This document shows, piece by piece, positions 24,466-31,236 of a stretch of 64,000 nt of DNA (positions are counted from its first letter, which is position 1; each line of letters begins with the position of its first letter). The notes below the pieces were generated by a model. It searched no databases. It had not been told where the DNA came from and saw nothing but the letters and a program-made list of their open reading frames with translations. The position numbers and the translations under genes were made by a program. Source of the stretch: DATHTK01 sp035463295 (GTDB lineage: Bacteria; Actinomycetota; Rubrobacteria; Rubrobacterales; Rubrobacteraceae); assembly GCA_035463295.1 (NCBI GenBank), contig DATHTK010000102.1:29889-93888 (forward strand). Reading direction: 5' to 3'.

Positions 24466-26085
24466 TCACCATTGAACTGGGCGGAGGGTGGGACCGACGA
24501 TGTGCCCGACGTGACCGTTCTCCTCGTCCTCGTGGACGTCGTGGCTGAAGTGCGCCGCGTACCAGACCACCACGTCCTGGCCGGCGACGCTCTCCCCGTT
24601 GACGAAGCGGTTGATGGCTACCGGAGCGTTCGCCTGCGATTGTCCCGCTTGGCTCGGGGCGGCGGATATCCCGTCGTCGACCTGTCCGTCGTTGAAGCGC
24701 AGGACCCACAAGTCCCCGCGCGCGAAGTCGTCCGCGACACCGTCGTCCGCCCCCGGGATGATGTTGTAGGCGTCACCGGTCTGCGTGTTTCTGATCTGCC
24801 ACCTCCGGCTCAAGTCCGGCCTTCGGCGGCGCCTGGCCTCGAATTGGAAGGTGTGCCAGTTGGAGGGTGGAAAAATGGGCGGGGAGTTAAACTCGCGCAC
24901 CTCGTTGTTCGCTGCGGCGCCGATGTCGAAGTCGAACCTCCAGTAGACGTGGTGGTGGTGGACGTTGCAGACGCACGAATCCTCGACCGCAGAGAATCCG
25001 AAGCGCGGGCGGATGGTCCCGTTGTCGTGGAACTGCCACCGGCTGACGTAGCGGTACCAGCCCGCCTGCAGCTCGCTCACCAAGACCGTCTCGCGCCGAT
25101 GGCGGTATATCGCGACGCCCCGGAAGTTCCCCGAGTCCGTCCCGGATTCCAGGATGGTCTGGGCGGGCGTCTGGGACCGACGGATCCCAGGCGCGACGTT
25201 CGTCCCGTCCGCCTGGATCCAGCTCTCCTCGAAGAGCCAGTCGCGGAACGGCCCACACGCGTTCCCGTCGTACTGCACGTTCAGGATCGGCGCGTGCGCC
25301 TCGAAGAGCACGAGTTTGCCGCGGTATCTAACGTTCCTAAGCTCGATGCCCGATCCGTTCGTCCCCTGCGACGCTGACGGCCGGATCACGAGAAAGCTCC
25401 AGAGCGGGCTCCCGTCGGGCTGAGGGATGGTGACCTGGAACTGGCCGGCGAGGCCTCTAGGGGTTGCCGGCTGGTTGGCGTTGGGCACGCCGCAGGTCCG
25501 TGCGTGCGCCCGCGCCGTGGCGGGAGCTCGCTCCTCGAACCGCGCCGCCGTTCTGTGGATCATGTTCACACCGACAATCTCGTGGCGTGCCCCGCGTCCC
25601 CGCGGGAGGAGTCCGACCGCGAGCGTGCGCTCCACGCGGCCGTCCGGGAGCTCCGCCTCGACGAGAGGAGGCATGGGGCGGTAGGGTGTGAGACGCCGCT
25701 CCCTGATAGCGGGACCGAGGTCCTCGTCCTCGAGCAGCACCTCGACGGCCTCGTCGAACTCCTCTACGTTCGGTATCGGCTGGTAGCCAGCCTCGGAGAC
25801 TTCCATGGTACCATGGAAGTCTCCGAGGCTTCCGGCGGCCAACACCACTCGGTTGTTGGTGTAGTCGTAGATCGTGGCCCGGAAACGATCCGGGGGGACC
25901 GGTTCTTCGGGTTTGCCCTGGACGGCAGACCTGAGGAGCTGAACCGAGAGCAGCCGGTGTCGTGCCTCGCCCAGCTCCTCTCGAACCGAAGGGTGATCCA
26001 ACACGTCCCGCGATACCTCGTCGATGACCTCAGGACCGGGGCCAAATCTCTCGATGTCTATCCGCAGTTCGCCGTCTTCGCTCAC
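24466..26085 (-). CDS. Copper amine oxidase-like protein with altered cofactor motif
   Basis: 539 residues. The overall pattern is that of copper amine oxidases: an N-terminal alpha/beta region (50-130; ending GYQPIPNVEEFDEAVEVL), then a beta-sandwich core with NVRYRGKLVLFEAHAPIL (about 251), a cofactor-strand equivalent AGWYRYVSRWQFHDNGTI (Tyr344), a copper-type HxH cluster NVHHHHVYWRFDFD (376-379), and a late His cluster HFSHDVHEDE (512-518). In true oxidases the cofactor site is NY[DE]Y; here it is WYRY, so the Tyr is kept but Asn is lost. No signal peptide. GTG start with GAGG 7 nt upstream. It lies 39 nt after a Gmad2 protein gene. A 42-bp palindrome encodes residues 86-99. Confidence 0.7.
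   Translation of the reverse strand: MSEDGELRIDIERFGPGPEVIDEVSRDVLDHPSVREELGEARHRLLSVQLLRSAVQGKPEEPVPPDRFRATIYDYTNNRVVLAAGSLGDFHGTMEVSEAGYQPIPNVEEFDEAVEVLLEDEDLGPAIRERRLTPYRPMPPLVEAELPDGRVERTLAVGLLPRGRGARHEIVGVNMIHRTAARFEERAPATARAHARTCGVPNANQPATPRGLAGQFQVTIPQPDGSPLWSFLVIRPSASQGTNGSGIELRNVRYRGKLVLFEAHAPILNVQYDGNACGPFRDWLFEESWIQADGTNVAPGIRRSQTPAQTILESGTDSGNFRGVAIYRHRRETVLVSELQAGWYRYVSRWQFHDNGTIRPRFGFSAVEDSCVCNVHHHHVYWRFDFDIGAAANNEVREFNSPPIFPPSNWHTFQFEARRRRRPDLSRRWQIRNTQTGDAYNIIPGADDGVADDFARGDLWVLRFNDGQVDDGISAAPSQAGQSQANAPVAINRFVNGESVAGQDVVVWYAAHFSHDVHEDEENGHVGHIVGPTLRPVQW
25789..25830. repeat. 42-bp perfect palindrome inside a coding region
   Basis: The 21 bases 25789-25809 are the exact reverse complement of 25810-25830, with no spacer; the centre is GGTACC and the arms contain CCATGG and GGAGAC/GTCTCC. 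It lies in frame within the copper amine oxidase-like gene and encodes 14 residues. Confidence 0.97.
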
Positions 26086-26124
26086 GCGTGGCCTCGTTTC
26101 TTTCTGGGTTTCCGCTCGCCCCCG

Positions 26125-26460
26125 CTACTTGAAGACGATCGGGACTCTGTCGAGGTGGAGGTCGTCGCCGGAACCGCTGGCGCTCTCCTCGAAGGCTTCG
26201 ACGACCCCCAGGCGCTGGTTTGGCCTGCGGTTGAACTGCAGGTCGGCCTTGAACTCGCCGATCACGCCGTTGCTGCCGCCCTGCGTCGACCCTTCGGCGA
26301 TCACCGTCCCGTCGTCGTCGCGTATCCTCAGCGAGATCGTCCCTTCGAAAGCGGTGCCGTAGCCGGCCACGTGAGCCGGGTTTCCGACCACGTCGCCGGG
26401 CGCCGGGTGGTTGACCTTGATGAACGGACGCCCTGAGTCCTCATCTATGTTCCGCGCCAT
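26125..26460 (-). CDS. Gmad2 (immunoglobulin-like) domain protein
   Basis: 111 residues that form one Gmad2-type beta domain: IKVNHPAPGDVVGNPAHVAG, then FEGTISLRIRDDDGTVIAEG, and the C-terminal LGVVEAFEESASGSGDDLHL. This domain is known from spore-germination and secreted lipoproteins, usually as an accessory; here it is alone and lacks a signal peptide. The ATG at 26460 has GAGGAGGA 7 nt upstream. The copper amine oxidase-like gene follows 39 nt downstream, so the two probably form one operon. Confidence 0.75.
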   Translation of the reverse strand: MARNIDEDSGRPFIKVNHPAPGDVVGNPAHVAGYGTAFEGTISLRIRDDDGTVIAEGSTQGGSNGVIGEFKADLQFNRRPNQRLGVVEAFEESASGSGDDLHLDRVPIVFK

Positions 26461-26646
26461 ATGGTTCCTCCTCATTCCCCGAGCGAACTCCGACCGTTTC
26501 CCATCAGCCGGCAACACCTCCACCTTAGCAGTCAGACGATGAATCGGCGATGAATCTTTAGAAGATGGGGGCAGATTCTGGACTACTTCTCCGCCACGGT
26601 GGGCGAGAAACCAAGTAACCGCTGCCTCGCCACAGGTTCGAGGAGA

Positions 26647-27795
26647 TCAAACCCATGCGACCCTAACGATGGTGTCGCAGATGGACTCGTGGTCATAGCG
26701 CGTGGTGTTGCCCATCATCACGACGCCCAACGATTTCTCGGGGTAGATACGCATCACGTTCCAGAAGCCCGCCCCGCCGCCAAGGTGCTCCACGAAGGCG
26801 GGACGTCGCTCCTTGGCCTCGTGCGAGCGGAACCAGCCCAGCCCGAAGTCCCGCTTGCCTCCTCTCGGCGTGATCCACTGCATCATCGCTACCGACTCTG
26901 CCGAAAGCAGCCGCCTGCCGTCGGTTTGACCGCTGTTAAGGTGGAGCAGCACGAATCGGGCGGCCTCCTCGACACTCCCGACCAGCCCGCCGTAGGCTGG
27001 ACCCATAACGTAGAAGGGGTTGAAGGATACGTACCTCCCCTGGCGAGAACCTACTACGCCCCTCGGCAACGCGGCCCTAAAGAGCGGCGTGAGCGGTTTC
27101 CACAGGGGGTGGTAGCCGATTGCAGGCCCAGCTCCGGCGGGCTCCGGGTAGGAGAATCCGGTGCGGTCCATCCGGAGGGGAGAGAGAATCTCTCTGCGCA
27201 CGTAGTCCTCGTAGCTCAAACCGGTGACCTCGGAGATCACCTCCCCAAGCACCAGGTAGCCGAGGTTGGAGTAGCGGGCGCGCTCGCCGGGGACGTATTT
27301 GAGATTGCGGTTCTTGGCCAGCAGGCGGCTCACGAACGTGCTGTGGTCGGAGGCCAGAGAATCAGCGGGCCGGACCCACCTGATGGGCAGGGGGTTGGCA
27401 AGCCCGGAGGTGTGGCTCAGAAGGTGGCGGACGGTCACGGGAGTTGGCTGCGAGACGACCTTGAAGCCGCGAAAGTACTCGTCGGCGGGGGCGTCGAGGT
27501 CTAGGTTCCCGCTCTCGGCGAGGCGCATTACCGCCGTGGCGGTGACGATCTTGGTCATCGAGAACCACAGGTAGCTCGTCTGAGGCGTTGCGGGGGTCGA
27601 GGTCGCAAGGTCCGCGAGTCCGAACCCCCGCTCCCAGATGACGCGGGCACCCTTCATTACCGAGACCGAGAGTCCGGGGACGTTGTTCGTCTTGATCTTC
27701 TCTTGAATGAACGTTTCGAGGGCCTCAACGCTCATCGGGGTTCGTGTTTGCGCCAGCTGAGTCTCCTTCTCCCGGAAGAGCGAACGGTTCGGCAC
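26647..27795 (-). CDS. Serine hydrolase, class C beta-lactamase / DD-peptidase fold
   Basis: Up to 382 residues. The SxxK catalytic motif is in SYLWFSMTKIVTATAVMRL, the second motif (YxN-type) is RYSNLGYLVLGEVIS, and the C-terminal strand with HLGGGAGFWNVMRIYPEK carries the third (HxG). There is no signal peptide, so it is more likely an esterase or peptidase than a resistance enzyme. The start is uncertain: GTG at 27795 or ATG at 27735 just before the first helix. It is separated from the Gmad2 gene by about 185 nt. Confidence 0.82.
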   Translation of the reverse strand: MPNRSLFREKETQLAQTRTPMSVEALETFIQEKIKTNNVPGLSVSVMKGARVIWERGFGLADLATSTPATPQTSYLWFSMTKIVTATAVMRLAESGNLDLDAPADEYFRGFKVVSQPTPVTVRHLLSHTSGLANPLPIRWVRPADSLASDHSTFVSRLLAKNRNLKYVPGERARYSNLGYLVLGEVISEVTGLSYEDYVRREILSPLRMDRTGFSYPEPAGAGPAIGYHPLWKPLTPLFRAALPRGVVGSRQGRYVSFNPFYVMGPAYGGLVGSVEEAARFVLLHLNSGQTDGRRLLSAESVAMMQWITPRGGKRDFGLGWFRSHEAKERRPAFVEHLGGGAGFWNVMRIYPEKSLGVVMMGNTTRYDHESICDTIVRVAWV

Positions 27796-27828
27796 CCACC
27801 CGGCTCGATGGCAGAGCGTGGTCTATGT

Positions 27829-28167
27829 CTACCGCTCTCGGATGCGCTCCTTAATCGTAACCCAGTCGGGTGGGGCAGTCGATCCGTTCGCCTTCCACCG
27901 GACGAACGCTGTTTGCCCCATGTCAGGCCGCAGGTCCTCCGTCACCTTGTCGTGGGGCGTTTGCCGGACGAAGCGCCTCAATGCTTCTGTATCCTCCCAC
28001 ACCGATAGTGTCCAGAACTCCTTTGCCCACCAAGCTCGTATAGTAGTCCAACACGGCGAAATCGGGCTTCTACGCTCCTCGTTGCCGCCTCGTGAGATCC
28101 CAAATCGAGGCGTACAGGGATTTACCCGACAGTTGCACGGAAGAGTATCTGCGAAGGTCGTCAGCAA
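27829..28167 (-). pseudogene. Probable decayed ABM-like/DUF3291-like gene
   Basis: The C-terminal half (KEFWTLSVWEDTEALRRFV and DMGQTAFVRWKANG) matches small dimeric alpha-beta barrel proteins of the monooxygenase-like DUF3291 kind. The N-terminal 45 residues, with many Cys, Arg and Pro, do not look like the expected first strand and helix, which suggests an upstream frameshift or truncation. No clear ribosome binding site. It could be a real short protein with a divergent N-terminus. Confidence 0.5.
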
Positions 28168-28335
28168 GTAATCGAAACCTAGCTCATTTGCGTGATGCGT
28201 GCCCTTCGCGCAGGGACTACGCTGTAATAGTTACGCGGCGAAGAGAGCGCCGCGTGAGGGGGTAGGACTGCTACCTGCCCTCCTTCTAGACCGGGGCCAG
28301 CTACCCCGAAGCAGAGCAAGTCAGGGAGGTCTCCA

Positions 28336-28674
28336 ATGGCTGTCTATCTCATGCGCTTCAGCTACACCCCTGAGACGTGGTCGAAGCTAATTCAGAACCC
28401 TGAAGATCGCCGCGATGCAGCGCGCGCGTATATCGAACACGTGGGGGGCACCCTACACGGCTTTTGGTATGGCTTTGGCAAGTACGACGGCTACGCGATC
28501 TTCGAGGCTCCCGACAACGTCTCGATGGCCGGCGTCGTGCTTGCTATCACGGCAGGCGGCGCCCTAGCCTCGGTCGAGACAACGGTGCTGATGAGTGTGG
28601 AAGAGATGCTCGAGGCACTCGCGAAGGGCAAGGACATCGGCTACCGCCGCCCAGGAGAGTCGCCAGCGACCTGA
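28336..28674 (+). CDS. GYD domain protein
   Basis: 112 residues forming one GYD domain (ferredoxin-like, oligomeric), recognised from YLMRFSYTPETWSKLIQNPE, the eponymous FGKYDGYAIFEAPDN and VVLAITAGGALASVETTVLM. Function in the family is unknown; members are widespread and small. The ATG has GGGAGG about 9 nt upstream (AGTCAGGGAGGTCTCCA region). It stands alone, followed by a non-coding stretch. Confidence 0.85.
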   Translation: MAVYLMRFSYTPETWSKLIQNPEDRRDAARAYIEHVGGTLHGFWYGFGKYDGYAIFEAPDNVSMAGVVLAITAGGALASVETTVLMSVEEMLEALAKGKDIGYRRPGESPAT

Positions 28675-28683
28675 GAGCGCGTT

Positions 28684-28839
28684 TTGCACACGAGGCTAGG
28701 AAGCGCTGAGTGGGCGAGGCACCTGGAGGGACTCGGGTTCCTGGGGATCACGCTCCAGCGGTCGCTGGGGTTGAACTTCCAGAGTGCCTGGAAGCTCATG
28801 AGTCACAAGCTAGGCGGTCCTCGAATACCTACAGGATGA
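28684..28839 (+). pseudogene. Possible IS1595-type transposase fragment
   Basis: A 51-codon open stretch without a ribosome binding site contains GITLQRSLGLNFQSAWKLMS followed by HKLGG. This resembles the helix-turn-helix segment of IS1595-family transposases (a short leader, 'L...LG.s...AW...hKlR'). Both flanks lack the zinc ribbon and DDE core, so at most it is a remnant. Similarity is judged by eye. Confidence 0.3.
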
Positions 28840-29040
28840 TCTGAGCGAGCCCCCGTCCTTCCCTAATTCACCCAACCGCGTGGAAGGGGCGTTCCCGGCC
28901 GCTCGCCAGCACAGCCCCGGTCCCATGGGACCTCCATCTTTGGACCGGGGCGCAGCGAAGATAGCTTAGAAGACTGGTCTGTTCGAGGATACGCTCGTCC
29001 GTGCAAAGGCATACACTGGCTGGTGCATGCTCTCAGCAAG
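28840..29040. other. Non-coding stretch before the PASTA kinase gene
   Basis: No gene is visible. It contains one strong inverted repeat (28914-28951, separate entry), a 14-bp palindrome GGTCCCATGGGACC (28919-28932) and the promoter region of the kinase gene. Confidence 0.6.
28914..28951. terminator. Perfect 10-bp stem-loop upstream of the kinase gene
   Basis: GCCCCGGTCC (28914-28923) and GGACCGGGGC (28942-28951) pair perfectly with an 18-nt loop. It could terminate transcripts from the GYD gene or insulate the kinase promoter; no U-tract follows. Confidence 0.45.
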
Positions 29041-29046
29041 TATAAT
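29041..29046 (+). promoter_or_regulatory. -10 box TATAAT, probable leaderless start of the kinase gene
   Basis: A consensus TATAAT ends 7 nt before the ATG at 29054, placing the transcription start at or next to the start codon. No ribosome binding site is present between them. Confidence 0.6.
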
Positions 29047-29053
29047 TCGTTCT

Positions 29054-30595
29054 ATGGGGAAGAACCTTATCGACAACCGGTATGACCTACGTGACCTACT
29101 TGGCAGTGGAGGCATGGCCGAGGTCTTCTTGGCCCACGACGAGGTTCTCGATAGGGATATAGCGCTCAAGTTGCTAAAAGACCGGTACGCCGAGGATGAG
29201 GAATTTGTTGAGCGCTTCAGGCGTGAGGCCCGTAGCGCCGCCGCCCTCGCCAGCGCCTATATCGTCCCCATCTTCGACAGAGGCGAGACTGAGGACGGAA
29301 CGTATTACATCGCCATGGAGTACGTGCCCGGAGGCACCCTGAAGGATCGGCTCAAGAGAACGGGAGCCTCCCCGCTTAGCACCGCGGCGGAGGTGGCGCT
29401 GCAGACGGCCGAGGCTCTACACGCTGCGCATCAAAGAGGCGTGATCCACCGAGACGTAAAGCCAGACAATATACTTTTCGCCGACTATGAACATGACTCT
29501 GAGCACGTGAAGGTCGCGGACTTCGGCATAGCGCGGGCCACCGAGGCCACTACCATATCCCACCCTGGAGACATTCTCGGCAGCGTCAAGTACATGTCTC
29601 CCGAGCAAGCGGCTGGTGACCAGATAGGTCCGGCGAGCGACCTCTACTCCTTAGGGGTTGTCCTCTACGAGATGCTAACCGGTACGGTGCCCTTCGCGGT
29701 CGACATCCCAGCGGACATATCCGTCAGGCACGCCGAAGAGCCACCTCCCTACCCGAGCAAAGTGAATCCCGAGGTTCCAAAGAGCATGGACGCGGTAGTT
29801 ATGAAGCTCCTGGAGAGAGACCCTGACGACCGTTACGGAAGCGCGGCCGAACTGATCGAGGATCTCCGGGAGATTCGAGACGGGTTGCCTTCAGTTACTT
29901 CCTCATCAGACGAGGCGACCACTGCTGCCATGGCGACCCCGCCAGCCCCGACCCTCACTCAATCCGCGTCCGACGGTATTAGGCCAGGGCGGAGGAGGTT
30001 GCCCCAGTTCTTGATTGCCCTGGTCGCCTTCGTCGTTGTGCTCGGCATCATCGGCTCGTTTGTGTTGCCGAATGCCGCCACAGCCGGCATCTCAGAGATC
30101 CTGAAAGGTGTACTTGGGGACCTGCCTGACAGAACCAAGCAAGATGATCCGCCGGGTCCAGAGGAGATCAGGGTCCCCGACGTAGAGGGCCTAACCGAAC
30201 AAGAGGCGCGGGAGCGCCTCGCCGAAGCCGGCTTCAAGACGGAGATCCGGCATCGAGATAGCTCGGAAGAAGGTGCTGGCAGGGTGCTCGATCAGTCCGT
30301 GTCCGTGAGGGAGAAGGTAGAAGAGGACTCCAAGATCCTACTTACGGTTGGCGAGGGCTCGCAGGTCGCCAGAGTTCCGGACCTTATCGGTCTCAGTTAC
30401 CCCGAAGCGGAGAGCAAACTGGAGGAGTCGGGGCTCCTCCTCGGAGGCGTAAATGAGGCACCGAGCAATACCGTGCCCGCGGGCATGATCACGAAGCAAG
30501 ACCCCCCACCACGAACTCGGCTGGACGCGAACGCCTACGTCTACCTCACGACCAGCGTCGGCCCCCCCGAGAGGAGCAGCGCTGGCAGGGGCTAA
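29054..30595 (+). CDS. PASTA-domain serine/threonine protein kinase
   Basis: 513 residues. An N-terminal Hanks-type kinase domain (about 10-270) has the glycine loop LLGSGGMAEVFLAHDE, catalytic Lys in IALKLLKDRYAE, catalytic loop GVIHRDVKPDNILFAD, ADFGIAR and the activation segment GSVKYMSPEQAAGD. A Ser/Thr-rich juxtamembrane part leads to one membrane helix (QFLIALVAFVVVLGIIGSFV, about 317-336), then two PASTA domains (from RVPDVEGLTEQEARERL and RVPDLIGLSYPEAESKL). PknB-like kinases sense wall fragments and control growth. Usually 3-4 PASTA repeats occur; here two. ATG at 29054 is chosen over an upstream in-frame start because of the leaderless -10 box. Confidence 0.92.
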   Translation: MGKNLIDNRYDLRDLLGSGGMAEVFLAHDEVLDRDIALKLLKDRYAEDEEFVERFRREARSAAALASAYIVPIFDRGETEDGTYYIAMEYVPGGTLKDRLKRTGASPLSTAAEVALQTAEALHAAHQRGVIHRDVKPDNILFADYEHDSEHVKVADFGIARATEATTISHPGDILGSVKYMSPEQAAGDQIGPASDLYSLGVVLYEMLTGTVPFAVDIPADISVRHAEEPPPYPSKVNPEVPKSMDAVVMKLLERDPDDRYGSAAELIEDLREIRDGLPSVTSSSDEATTAAMATPPAPTLTQSASDGIRPGRRRLPQFLIALVAFVVVLGIIGSFVLPNAATAGISEILKGVLGDLPDRTKQDDPPGPEEIRVPDVEGLTEQEARERLAEAGFKTEIRHRDSSEEGAGRVLDQSVSVREKVEEDSKILLTVGEGSQVARVPDLIGLSYPEAESKLEESGLLLGGVNEAPSNTVPAGMITKQDPPPRTRLDANAYVYLTTSVGPPERSSAGRG

Positions 30596-30702
30596 GGACG
30601 CGGCGCCGAGGACCTACAGAGCACGAGGAGCGCCATCGTAGGCCAGGTCATCTCCACGCCGCCGCACTCATTGGTGTGCAAGGCTGGTGTGGCGCTTCTT
30701 CC

Positions 30703-31224
30703 CTACTTTTCCGAGAGGGCGGCGACGAGCTCGCGGCAGAAGTCCGGTATGTCGGGTACGACGCGGCCCCAGACGAGGTTCCCCTCGCGGAAGGCGGGCT
30801 TGTCTACCCAGCTTGCGCCGGCGTTCTCGAGGTCGTCCTTTATCCCGAGCGAGCCCGTAGCACTGACGCCGCCCACAATGCCGGCGGAGATCGCGACGAG
30901 CCCGCCGTGGCAGATGATGCCGACGGTCTTCCCGCGCTCGTGCACCTCTCTGACGAGGCCCGTGATCTCGGGGTAGCGCCGGAGCTTGTCCGGAGCCCAA
31001 CCACCGGGTATGACGATCCCGTGGAGCTCGGAGGCATCTACGTCGCCGGCCGTGGCGTCCGCCCGCGCCTCGAGAGCGTTCTTTCCGCGCACCGGATCCA
31101 GATCTTTGCCTACGCTGATGACCTCGGCCCCCTCTTCTCGCAGTCGCATGACTGTCACCCAGTACTCGAGGTCCTCGAACCCCTCAGCGACGAGCACCAC
31201 GATCTTCTTTCCAGCGAGCTTCAT
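30703..31224 (-). CDS. DJ-1/PfpI family protein
   Basis: 173 residues with the class I glutamine amidotransferase-like fold. The nucleophile elbow Cys is in TVGIICHGGLVAISAG; an N-terminal Glu that helps activate it is in LVAEGFEDLEYWVT, and GIVIPGGWAPDKLRR is conserved. The PfpI branch includes proteases, deglycase-like and stress proteins; activity is not predictable. ATG with GGGAGGAG 7 nt upstream. It starts 12 nt after the recQ stop, so the two are probably co-transcribed. Confidence 0.88.
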   Translation of the reverse strand: MKLAGKKIVVLVAEGFEDLEYWVTVMRLREEGAEVISVGKDLDPVRGKNALEARADATAGDVDASELHGIVIPGGWAPDKLRRYPEITGLVREVHERGKTVGIICHGGLVAISAGIVGGVSATGSLGIKDDLENAGASWVDKPAFREGNLVWGRVVPDIPDFCRELVAALSEK

Positions 31225-31236
31225 AGCAACTCCTCC

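Noticed and set aside
26647..27795. Beta-lactamase conferring resistance
   Set aside because: The SxxK/YxN fold is shared with esterases and peptidases and there is no secretion signal, so a resistance label is not justified.
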